The position numbers and the translations under genes are program-made. From Xylaria sp. FL1777 (lineage: Eukaryota; Ascomycota; Sordariomycetes; Xylariales; Xylariaceae): a DNA stretch of 64,000 bases. The DNA lies in contig MU400587.1 of the NCBI GenBank assembly GCA_022578965.1, positions 151,746-215,745 on the forward strand, in the 5' to 3' direction. This document shows, one piece after another, positions 1-8,994 of this stretch. How positions within the stretch are numbered: the stretch's first letter is position 1; the number at the start of each line of letters is the position of its first letter. The notes below the pieces were generated by a model that worked only from the letters and a program-made list of their open reading frames with translations, was not told the origin of the DNA and searched no databases.

Positions 1-1389
1 ATCCACAGAATTAAAAAAGGATAGAGACTAAGCAGAAGTGAGCATTTATATTACAGAGCCGTGGCCGTGTTGTTTGTTGGTTGTTAGTTGAGTAAGCGAG
101 CGTTGATGGCAGCCACTCCTGGAAAAGGCAGCGAGCGAGGCAACACCTGAGCTGCTGCCTGTCAGGTACCTACACATATATTGAACGCTTACATAGTATT
201 CACACTTGGCCTTCCAACTGGCCGTCTTCCCGTTGGTTCGTAACACTACGCCACTGGTTAGGCAATCTTTTAATGACCAGGGCCTTAGAGTTTTATATTT
301 TATACTTTGGATGAGGCGGTATCGATAGCCGAGACACGACCACCAGCAGGTAGGGTGAGATATTGTCACGGTATAGTGGATACGGAACGGTTAAACCTAG
401 CCCCGGATATCCCGGATATATATTGGAGATCTCCAGTCCTTACCTAGTTTTTGTATTAGAATTTAGACCTGAGATCATCTGAAGTAGCTACAATTGATCG
501 TTCCTCAAGTTGGCACCGGTTTTATCTTCTATGAGAGACTCCACACCTCCGCGAGACATATGAAGCATTTGGTAACCCTTGTAGCTGGTCAGCTGGCAGA
601 TCAAATGACGGCACTCCGTCTGCCTGCATTCAAGTAGAATTACCCCCCCAACGGCATTTTCAAGGTCGAAACACGTTGGGTCAACGGTATGACGGCGCCC
701 GCCTCGCCCATCCCAGCCAGTCGACTTTGTGATATCACGAAGAGCTACGAATAGATAACATAGCGTCTCTAGCGTACACCGAACCCGCAACGAATCCATC
801 TGGTCTGATATGGCTATGATAATGCCTAAACTGACCCCCGAGTGGCCAGCAAACGAGGGGAGAGAGATCATATTGTATTAACCATCACTACTCCCAAAAG
901 GCCCAACCATTATTCTATATATCTTCATGAAGCGAGGGCCTAAGAATCTCACATCGTACAGCTCATGGCGGATGAAATATTTGGAGAATCCCGCGTCTTG
1001 TGATGGGTACATTCCTCCGAGCCTGATGATCTTGTCACAGATGGCCCCCAACACCCGAAGATGTCAAGCTAAGATGAGGGCTGTTGGTGGCTTGGTGCCG
1101 CGCAAGTTACGGACGAGACCACGCGCGACTGCCTACTTGTGCCGATGGTCGCTGGAACTGGCCGGCAGGACTATGTGTAGATAGATGTATGGAGGCGCAT
1201 TAACTAGTTGTTAATAGCTCCGTTGTTTCTATCAGCCTTGTGAAGTACTGCAAAGGTAAGAGTAGCAATATGTTTACGCTATATTTAAAAAGAGAACGAT
1301 CTCATGAGATGAAATTTCTTTTGCTCTCGTCTATATTCACGCCTCACCTCTATACCGTTGATAATTATCACGTGTTGAAATTAAACGCA
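1..1389. other. Gene-free left edge upstream of the DHH phosphoesterase
   Basis: No gene can be supported here. Open frames of 60-130 codons exist on both strands (for example 488-871 minus and 927-1184 plus), but none shows a recognisable domain and several lack an ATG. The frame of the downstream gene stays open back to 1240 but with AT-rich, non-conserved-looking sequence, so 1240-1389 is probably 5' leader. A donor-like AAGGTAAGAG at about 1253-1262 could mark a 5'UTR intron, but I found no convincing partner exon. Confidence 0.5.
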
Positions 1390-3828
1390 ATGTTCTTCTA
1401 CGATGAATTCCTTGATCTATACATTAACGATAAGCCCTTGCTCATCTCATGGAAAGTCCAGCAAGCAGCGATCAAGGTTGGAATTTCCCTGACGTGGAAC
1501 TCAAACGGCTATGTTAGCGGAATTTCCAGTGATGAAGTCACACTTCTGTCTCAGGAACTTGGTTTAGTCATGCTTTCGGTGCAGGATTTCATGCACTTGG
1601 CTCGAAGAGAGCCGAGAGTAGCTTCGAATGAGTTTGCGGAATGGCTGAGCGACAGCTATACTCTCTCATCTAAACACCGGATGCTCGACTCTAGTGGGAA
1701 AGAATTGAACATACCACCATCGCGTCCCGGGTGGTTTAATATCGACGATATTGCCAGCAGTGGGCTACCGTGCAACATCTCCTCGGCTCCAGATGCGGGA
1801 CGGTGGAAATTTTGGAGTCTTGAAGATGTAGGATTTCGATCTTCAGCCGTCAGAAGCTTTGTTACTTCTTCTGGAACCTGTTCATTGGATTTGGGCATTC
1901 CTCACTTCGCACGCCATCCTAGTCTCATGGTTCGAGAGTGCTACAGAAAGAAACCCTGCGTCAGCGTGCACCCTCTGGACAAGTTGTGGCTCGACTACGA
2001 AACCAAGACGCTATCCCGACGCGATGATGAGATCCAAGATTTATTCCACAACCTAAATCTAGATCATGCTACGGGCTTCACCGAGCAAGATGAGTTTATC
2101 GCTATACGAAATCACGAACGCCTGTGCGACTTGAAAGGCAAAAAGAGATTGTCAGTGGGTGATTTCAACGACCTACAAGTTGTCAGTTTCAACACCATTG
2201 CCGACATACTCGATGAGATGCCTGGCTCGAACACTACATATATCACCGGTCATAACAACCCAGATGCCGATGCGATTGTTAGCTCCGTCTTCGAAGCCGC
2301 TCGGAGAGCCGTTTCGCAGCAGATAAGCTGTGTTGCTTGGGCAGAAAGAGTCCCCTATGTAGTGAAACAGTTGCTAGGGCCACGAATATGCAACAGTCTA
2401 CAGCAAACGCCGAAATTTGGGCCAACTCACGATGTAGTTCTTGTCGATTGTCATAACTTGGATGGATGCCATCATTACCAAGTGAAATCGATCATCGATC
2501 ATCACATTATTTCATCGAGGTTTCCCTACTTCGTTGCACTGAGCCAGGAGGTGTCGTGGTCGTCTACGATCCAAATTTATATCAAGTTTCTGGGGTCTGG
2601 CCTCGATCTTGATCAAAAGTCGGCGAGAATCCTCCTGGAGGCCACTATGCTAGAAGCCGAGCCTCAACTGATGGCAAAAATGAGCCGTCTGGATAACCTA
2701 GCCTTCCAACGACTTGCGACGATCGGCGGGAACCCACGAAGCTATCCCGAACTTATGGGAATGCTAATTAGCGATCCCGACATAACCGATCATTTCATGG
2801 AGGACTATAAGGAAACGCTCTACGGATTCGCGGTTATCAAGTCCAGGGGTATTACTTGTTACAGGTCTCGGGCCGAAGCGAACAACCTCGAACGACGTCT
2901 TCCTCTTACCGTGGTGAAGCAGGTTGCTTATGATTCCTCCTTCCATCGAGTTATGCGCGAGACTATCGGACTGCATTTCAACGAAGGCTTTTATGACAAG
3001 GGTTTTAAGAGAGCCATCAGTCTAGCGGTACAGAAGGCTTGCGAGGCATTTCACGGGATCGACCATGTGTCTATCGACGGATTCCAGGTGGATGTAGTCG
3101 ACGTGCCTCACCAAACCCCTCGACTACTTTTAGCGCCGCTCCTAGAAGGCATCGTCGCAGAGCACCTGAAGTTTTTCTACTCAAACCGGATCGGCATGTA
3201 TATATCCTGCGGACTCTATAACCAGAGCACCGGGCCAAATCTATCGAGCTCGGCTGCGTCGGACAGGCCGACGTGCGCGATTTCATTTGATGACGTGCAG
3301 GAACTCCTTCGTGACACGAGCACATCGTTCCTAAGCCTCCAACAGTACTGGGAGGTGTATGAAGAGTGCACGGCGTTGAAAGACGCCGTCATGCTTAGAA
3401 GCCTGAGAAACAAAGAGTATGTCGAGCTCCTCGACACCGTGATATATGACCAAAGGAAGGTTGTGCACGGTCGGAATCCGCCCACCTGGCCCCGAATCCT
3501 GGAGGCGAGACCCGCACTCATCCGACCGACGGATATCGATGTCCAAACGGGGCTACCGGCTCAACTCATGTCGCCGAACATCTACGACGACGACACACTC
3601 TGGCGGTTTTGGTCGCCCGATCGAGCCGAGAACGTAGCGACGCGAGGTCACATATTCATCATGGACCAGACTTGCATCGATCTGAAGATAGGTCGGCACG
3701 AGAGGACGGAGAATTTGACATTCCGCCCCGTTTATCGTGACGTCCCAGACTTGGTTTGCCACATTAAAAGAGATGGGGACTCTTGGGTTAAGGCGGAAAT
3801 CGTCCCGAGAGTTTTCTCAGTTCAATGA
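1390..3828 (+). CDS. DHH-family phosphoesterase (family II pyrophosphatase-like core) with flanking repeated modules
   Basis: This is an intronless frame of 812 codons from the ATG at 1390. In-frame ATGs at 1270 and 1309 are alternatives; 1390 is preferred because the better-conserved-looking sequence (FYDEFLDLYINDKPLL) starts there. The core carries the three DHH metal-binding motifs in order: GHNNPDADAIVSS (about residues 287-299), DCHN (353-356) and IDHH (369-372). This is the arrangement of manganese-dependent family II pyrophosphatases, exopolyphosphatases and other DHH phosphoesterases. A helical region resembling DHHA2 follows, but I do not see the SRK-type substrate motif, so the substrate is unknown. 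About 280 residues precede the core and about 300 follow it, far more than the usual 300-400 residue enzyme. The two ends are related to each other (RP..I..GLP...W.FWS...TC.DL.I at about 112-170 and 707-768). No signal peptide is evident from 1390. It converges on the phosphatase gene, with 732 bp between stops. Confidence 0.85.
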   Translation: MFFYDEFLDLYINDKPLLISWKVQQAAIKVGISLTWNSNGYVSGISSDEVTLLSQELGLVMLSVQDFMHLARREPRVASNEFAEWLSDSYTLSSKHRMLDSSGKELNIPPSRPGWFNIDDIASSGLPCNISSAPDAGRWKFWSLEDVGFRSSAVRSFVTSSGTCSLDLGIPHFARHPSLMVRECYRKKPCVSVHPLDKLWLDYETKTLSRRDDEIQDLFHNLNLDHATGFTEQDEFIAIRNHERLCDLKGKKRLSVGDFNDLQVVSFNTIADILDEMPGSNTTYITGHNNPDADAIVSSVFEAARRAVSQQISCVAWAERVPYVVKQLLGPRICNSLQQTPKFGPTHDVVLVDCHNLDGCHHYQVKSIIDHHIISSRFPYFVALSQEVSWSSTIQIYIKFLGSGLDLDQKSARILLEATMLEAEPQLMAKMSRLDNLAFQRLATIGGNPRSYPELMGMLISDPDITDHFMEDYKETLYGFAVIKSRGITCYRSRAEANNLERRLPLTVVKQVAYDSSFHRVMRETIGLHFNEGFYDKGFKRAISLAVQKACEAFHGIDHVSIDGFQVDVVDVPHQTPRLLLAPLLEGIVAEHLKFFYSNRIGMYISCGLYNQSTGPNLSSSAASDRPTCAISFDDVQELLRDTSTSFLSLQQYWEVYEECTALKDAVMLRSLRNKEYVELLDTVIYDQRKVVHGRNPPTWPRILEARPALIRPTDIDVQTGLPAQLMSPNIYDDDTLWRFWSPDRAENVATRGHIFIMDQTCIDLKIGRHERTENLTFRPVYRDVPDLVCHIKRDGDSWVKAEIVPRVFSVQ

Positions 3829-4560
3829 AAGTACGAAGACGGGGATGCGGAATGCCGGGAGGCAGTGACTACACTAGAGGCAGGTTCTGTTATGTCTTCT
3901 TGGGCAGGAAAGGTGCTTGAAAGCCTTAAATCATGTTGAATGTTATCTTGTTTCGTTATCTCTTTTGATTTGTCGCAATTGCTTCAAGTACTCCTATTTT
4001 TCCTTTTAGCCATGATATTTATTCCCAATTGGAAGGCACAAATCACTATCAACAACATTATTTAAGACAAAGCGAGTATTAACTCGCAGTCGTTATTATT
4101 TCTGGTCTCAGATAAATAAACAACGGAATAAAATAAGAACAAATAAGTACTTGTTTTGTTGTATAAAACATCGATAGAGTGTAAAAAGTAGTAAGAAAGA
4201 GTTCAGTATAGCCAAGTAAATAGCTCGAGTAGCTATCAAAAGTAAGATTTACTAGAGAAGGATATGTGTTATCCACCCTCCGGCAATAGACTCGCAAGAT
4301 ACGCGAACAGCACCACAACTACCCGGGTCATACGAGGTAAAGTAGCCCCATAGCTTGTTTCGACATATAATCTGCTGTTGGAACTTATCAGCAACATTTA
4401 AGCGTAGCTCTGGATATCTTCAACCAACTCGTACCTGCTAAGGTTACAATACATTAGTCTGGGGTTAGATCATGCGCCATCAAAAGGTTAACCTAAGGTA
4501 CCTTGGTTCTATGCTTTCATTTTGGGACACCTTACCTCAGTATCTAGGTACCATATAAGA
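3829..4560. other. Convergent intergenic spacer
   Basis: AT-rich spacer between the stops of the DHH phosphoesterase and the tyrosine phosphatase, presumably holding both 3'UTRs. I see no gene. TAGGTACC-type motifs occur near 4497-4553. Confidence 0.6.
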
Positions 4561-5601
4561 CTAATTCGTAACATGCACAATCATATTAGATCTTAGACGC
4601 CTAATGCCCTCTGCAGTAAGAAGTTTCATATCGATAACGCCTTGCTCTACGGAGCCGTGCTTTCTCTTCAGCTCGCAAAAAAAGAATAGCATGTTATCTC
4701 TCCTAGTGACAATATTAATTAGTGAGTCGCGGCGTCTTCTTTTGAATTCTACAACGCCGTCACTTCATAGCACACAGTTGTTATACACTTACCGCGCTAA
4801 TATCATCTGTCTTGCGCTCTGAGGGTCCTCATGGAATTCCTCTTTCGAGAGAAGGTTCGCGATGAGTTGCTCGTGGCAGGATTTCAATCCAATATCCGAA
4901 AGACTGTATTCATCGGCGATCACATCGTCTGCAACGCCACAGAGCGACAAGATCAGGGCGCATATGACAGCTGTCCGGTCTTTGCCTGCTTGGCAGTGTA
5001 TGAGTATCGGTTTAGGATGGGCGTCCACGGCAAGGTGTTCCAAGATTCTTGCATAGGGACGAGCAGTGTTCTCCGGATGGACGGCAGCTGCCAAAATAGC
5101 TGAATAGGCTTCGGCAAATCCCTAACCCGCTCGCGCGTGAGATTGTCTGCGACTAGCTACCGAGGCCTATGAAGTGGCTGAGGTCGTTTTGGGAAGATAG
5201 GATCGGTTGGACATAATATCTGAGCTGGAGAACGTTGCACTTACCTCGGGGCGAGCCCTATGTGTTTTGAAACGTAATGCGACGGCCTCAGGGGAATAAT
5301 CGTCTTCGCGGAAGACTGGAGCCAATATCTTCTCTGCACCGGCACACACGTCGAAGGGCAAGCATTGGCTGGCACCTGCAAGTTCCTGCTCCGAGCGTAG
5401 GTCGTACACCACTGCAATCTTGAGCTGTCTTATCCTCTCGCACCCCGCCTCAGTCACTCGAGACGGGTCTGCCGAGCGGTATACCAGCGCTCGGCGAACT
5501 TCCATGTGAGGCTTCGAAGGGATGGGGTAACCTCCAATGTCGCGAAAGTTCAGCACTCCAGGAATGGAGATAAACGGTGCCTTCATTTCCTCGTCGAACA
5601 T
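4561..5601 (-). CDS. Atypical tyrosine/serine protein phosphatase (Y_phosphatase3 / Siw14-like superfamily)
   Basis: Three exons on the minus strand: 5601-5245, 5121-4793 and 4702-4561 (275 residues). Introns are GTAAGT...TTAG (123 bp) and GTAAGT...CTAG (90 bp). The N-terminus has the family signature PGVLNFRDIGGYPI (about residues 14-27) followed by RSADPSRVTEAG. The catalytic P-loop is HCQAGKDRT, with nucleophile Cys162 and Arg168. The last exon, missed if only long frames are read, restores the usual C-terminal helices (NMLFFFCELKRKHGSVEQG ... LTAEGIRRLRSN). The P-loop reads HCxAGKDR, as in fungal and bacterial atypical phosphatases of this group, rather than the HCxxGxxR of classical PTPs with a WPD loop. 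The substrate cannot be told; relatives act on phosphoproteins, inositol pyrophosphates or phosphoinositides. It is divergent from the MRPL7 gene. A small upstream coding exon is possible (acceptor-like TTAG at about 5617) but not needed. Confidence 0.88.
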
Positions 5602-6526
5602 CCCGCCGCCGTCCTCCTAACAAGTGCGGAATTGGGTAGCGTGACAGGATAACGGGATACAAAGGTATTTGACCGTGGTCCTCATGGACGGCTGGAAGTC
5701 AGTAGGTCTATCAGTAGGCCTAACTTAGTGCGAAAAGCCGGTAGGTAGGTGGTATAGCGGGCTAATTGATGAGAGAAGGCGATGCGATTCGATTCGATTG
5801 ATGATTTCTACCTACATGTAGGTAACAGCTCTAAACCCAAGGGACTGTGCTGCAGGGCAGTATATGTACCTAGGTACATCTATACCCCAATCTAGATGCC
5901 GCTGTACCGTTCTATAATGCATACATCCGTTTTACAGTAACGGTTTTTATATTTGTGTAATTACGGTCATATGTGCATAAGTTTTGCTTATGCCATGCTT
6001 GGGACAGGGCTCAGGCTCAGTGCGTAGGTATACATGTAAGATGGTTCAGCTCATTCACATTACCTGCCTAGGTAGGTAGGCACAGATCGCACATACTATC
6101 CATACAATGACGCCAACTAAATATGGCATTGACATGATAACACTACTGGCAGGCTTCTTACTATTTATTACGGCTTGAATTTGCTACTATCTAGTAAGTA
6201 GCTAGGTACTACCTACCTAGGTGTGCGAATGAGGTCGTCTCAGTCTCCTCAGAATAAGCTATAAGCTCAATAAAAGCGGCGTAGATAGGTAAGTACCGAG
6301 GAAGGTCTCTTAGGTACAAAGTATCAAGCTGGACCCCGCCGCAGCTTATCTTATCAAGGCCGCGGCGTCGGCGTCGGACTTTGTATTTAGCGGGTGCGTA
6401 AATGGGACCATCCGGAAATTTCAAGATCGAGGGTAGAGATAGTGCATAGGTACGGGCCTTGGTGGACGACTGAAGCCGCGTGTGCACACGTCTCGATCAG
6501 CCGTCATAACTAGTGGGAAGCAAACC
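5602..6526. promoter_or_regulatory. Divergent promoter region, tyrosine phosphatase / MRPL7
   Basis: A 925 bp region between two divergent starts. It has a dense set of TACCTAGGTA-type palindromic motifs (about 5865-5880, 6066-6082 and 6200-6222). No coding exon is supported. Core promoter elements are not distinguishable by eye. Confidence 0.5.
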
Positions 6527-7804
6527 ATGGCTACGCTTCGTGAGACACCACGTGTTGGTAGGCAATTGCTGGGCTCCGTGTCCCATCGAAGGCCATGTGC
6601 ACCGGGCATCTACAGATGCGCCTCGACTGAAAGTACGCCTCCCGTTGTGCCTGATATCGAGGTGGACTCGGGCCTGGCGGCTCCGATTGTCACTCGGGAG
6701 GGCATCGAGATCGTCGATCCGCGAAAGAGAGCGAGCAGGAGAAACCACGAGCTGCCACACGAGAGGTAAGGGCCAAAGCCTACCAGCCCGTCTCGTACTG
6801 ATCAGTGGTCCCGGAGGCAAGTCGGACGCCAATGCTGACAATCGTCCAAGATACCGATACCATGCGCCAAAGTACGATCGTGGCCCGATGCACCCGGTGC
6901 AACCGCCGCCCTCTTCGAACCCCATCGCGAGAAACTTCTCCCCTGGTCCCTTCAACCTTCCTCGACTGAAGCAGACATACCAATCCACCATTGCCTCCGA
7001 TATAATGACCATGATGTATCAACACACCCCCCCAGGGACGCCCGACAAGCCCGAGCGGATACGACTACGTGAGTGGGATGACTCTTCGCCGTATATGAAG
7101 AACCGCCCAAAGCGTGGGCCCCGTGGCGCCGACGTGCTGTTCCCTCTCGAAATGCCTATCGACTGGCGAAATATCCCCGAGATCCGCGCGGTACATATCG
7201 CTACGTACATACCCCACGCGAAGAAGAACCCTGACCACATCATTGTAGGCCGTGCTGTGCTACAAAGCATATCGGGTGTGCGGCCGACCACGACAGTGAC
7301 TAAAGCGAGCGTCTCGCAATGGGGTATAGTCAAGGGTGACAAGTCCGGAGTAAAGTGCTCGATCTATGGAAACCAGGCCTATGAATTTGTTGACAAGGTT
7401 GTCAACCTCGTGTTTCCCAAGATTAAGGAATGGAAGGGTATCCAAGGTTAGTGAAGAAAGGGTCTATGCCATATTAATTTGATGAACCTGGAGGTGTAGA
7501 CTGACAACCGACAAATAGGAACTACGGGAGACAGTACGGGCAACATTGGATTTGGCCTTGAGCCCCAAGACATGCAGCATTTCCCAGAGGTGGAAGCCGC
7601 CTACTCTGTAAGTTGATGGACTATCTTCTTCGGATGCTATCTCCTTTTCAGTGTCTAATCCGCCAACTACTTGCACAGATGTACCCGTCAAAAATGATAC
7701 CTGGCTGCCGTATATTTTTGGAGACCACAGCCAAGTCAGACAGACATGCGAGAATATTATGCAGAGCGTTAGGCATCCCTTTCTATGGTACGCTTGTGGA
7801 TTGA
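6527..7804 (+). CDS. MRPL7: Mitochondrial large-subunit ribosomal protein uL5m (MRPL7)
   Basis: Four exons: 6527-6765, 6851-7446, 7519-7607 and 7679-7804 (349 residues). Donors are GTAAGG, GTTAGT and GTAAGT; acceptors are CAAG, ATAG and ACAG. The start is the first ATG of the frame. It opens a basic, hydroxylated, acid-free stretch (about RETPRVGRQLLGSVSHRR) that looks like a mitochondrial presequence. The body matches bacterial-type ribosomal protein L5: PEIRAVHIATYIPHAKKNPD, then LQSISGVRPTTTVTKAS, then GVKCSIYGNQAYEFVDKVV, and a C-terminal exon with PGCRIFLETTAKSDRHARIL. It belongs to the central protuberance of the mitoribosome. Fungal homologues are of similar length. The long frame beginning at 6513 is only partly coding; its first part is out of frame with exon 1 and runs through intron 1. 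Confidence 0.93.
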
Positions 7805-8205
7805 GTGCCTTGAATTTTATTCTCGACTTTCTATATGTGTTACATCTATGTACCTCTCAAGCGTATCGAGCCCACTTGTATATGAACCGGCGCTTTGATA
7901 GAGTGTATAGAGCGTATAATATAAAGCTGTATAATATCACCATTGCTCACAACGATCCGAATTCCGCCAAGGGTAAGAGACCTAGCCCAGTCCGACCTAT
8001 TCGCCTCTTCTATCGATTTGCAAAGTTAAGCACCCTACGTAAACCCTAGACGCCTAGCCAACGCCGAGATATGCAGTCCCTTTGACCATCACCTTTATGA
8101 TCAACCCGTCGGCATCGATTTTGTTTCCCCTTTCTTGTTTGTCCCATATACCGCTTTGCCAAGTTTGAGTTCATAATATAGCCCAAATGAAGACGAATAG
8201 AATGA
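7805..8205. other. Convergent spacer MRPL7 / FES1
   Basis: About 400 bp between convergent stops, AT-rich, presumably the 3'UTRs of both genes. The 132-codon frame at 7651-8049 overlaps the last MRPL7 exon out of frame and is not supported as a gene. Confidence 0.6.
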
Positions 8206-8994
8206 TTATGAGCTCGTAACCTTCTCCTTCAGCCCATTGATCACGACGTCCACAGCATCCATGTCCGTAGCATCGATAGCCTTCCCGTCCTCGCCGACGT
8301 GCTCCCCGTGGCCCTGCCGCCGCAGCTCGGCGGTGCACACGTCCATGGCGGGCTGGTAGTTGCGGACGGCCGAACTCAGGGCATACACAGCCTTGCGACG
8401 GACGGTTTTACTTTCTTCCCCACCTTTCCGGACATCTTCTTCTTCTTCTTCTTCTTCTTTCTTTCCCCCATTACCAACTATCTCCGCGGAGGAGGAAGAA
8501 AAGGAGGTGGTGGTGGTGGCGGCCGGCAACCTCTTGCCGACGGCCATGCGCACGAGCTTCTCGACGCCGCCGAGCGCGACGAGGCGCTCCTGCGAGGGCT
8601 CGTTGTTCTGGACGGCGGTGCCGACGCACCAGGCGGCCATGAGGCGGATCTGGTCCTCGTCGTGCGCGAGGCACGCCAGCAGCGGCGTCCACAGCCCCAG
8701 CTTCGACAGCAGGTTCGCGTTGTCCAGCGACTCGATCAGCTGCTCGAGGTTGTCGAAGGCCGTCAGCCGCGCCTCCAGCGTCACGCCGGGGTCGTCCGAC
8801 ACGATGGCCGCCATGCTCTCGCGCATCAGGTCCGCGTCCGAGGGCGCGCCCATCAGCCCTGCTAGCGCCTCTGCGTTTAGTGTCGTCGTCGTTGTCGGTC
8901 GTGGCGCATCGTTTGTTGTCGTTGTCCCGGAGGGCCCTGTCGCCGTGTTCTCGATGCTCCATCTTAGGAGGTCGTTGAGGTTCTTGTCGCCCAT
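8206..8994 (-). CDS. FES1: Hsp70 nucleotide exchange factor Fes1
   Basis: Single exon, 262 residues, starting at the ATG at 8994-8992. The frame is open further upstream but without an ATG of similar context. It starts MGDKNLNDLLRWSIENT, the conserved Fes1 N-terminus. Armadillo-like helices follow (AFDNLEQLIESLDNANLLSK, WTPLLACLAHDEDQIRLMAA, WCVGTAVQNNEPSQE, RRKAVYALSSAVRNYQPAMD). Fes1/HspBP1 binds the nucleotide-binding domain of cytosolic Hsp70 and releases ADP. A low-complexity insert with Thr/Ser and a poly-Glu run sits between two helices, encoded by a GAA microsatellite. I looked for an intron there and found no plausible acceptor, so I treat it as coding. It is divergent from actin. 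A perfect heat-shock element lies 378 bp upstream. Confidence 0.93.
   Translation of the reverse strand: MGDKNLNDLLRWSIENTATGPSGTTTTNDAPRPTTTTTLNAEALAGLMGAPSDADLMRESMAAIVSDDPGVTLEARLTAFDNLEQLIESLDNANLLSKLGLWTPLLACLAHDEDQIRLMAAWCVGTAVQNNEPSQERLVALGGVEKLVRMAVGKRLPAATTTTSFSSSSAEIVGNGGKKEEEEEEEDVRKGGEESKTVRRKAVYALSSAVRNYQPAMDVCTAELRRQGHGEHVGEDGKAIDATDMDAVDVVINGLKEKVTSS
8432..8465 (+). repeat. (TTC)n microsatellite inside FES1
   Basis: A run of TTC/TCT triplets on the plus strand, GAA on the coding strand, which encodes the poly-glutamate stretch of Fes1. The repeat is in frame, so copy-number change would alter only the Glu count. Confidence 0.9.

Noticed and set aside
488..871. 127-codon minus-strand frame near the left edge
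   Set aside because: No recognised domain, composition not protein-like, no neighbouring exon that extends it.
927..1184. 85-codon plus-strand frame with ATG before the DHH gene
   Set aside because: No homology that I recognise; could be a leader frame but nothing supports translation.
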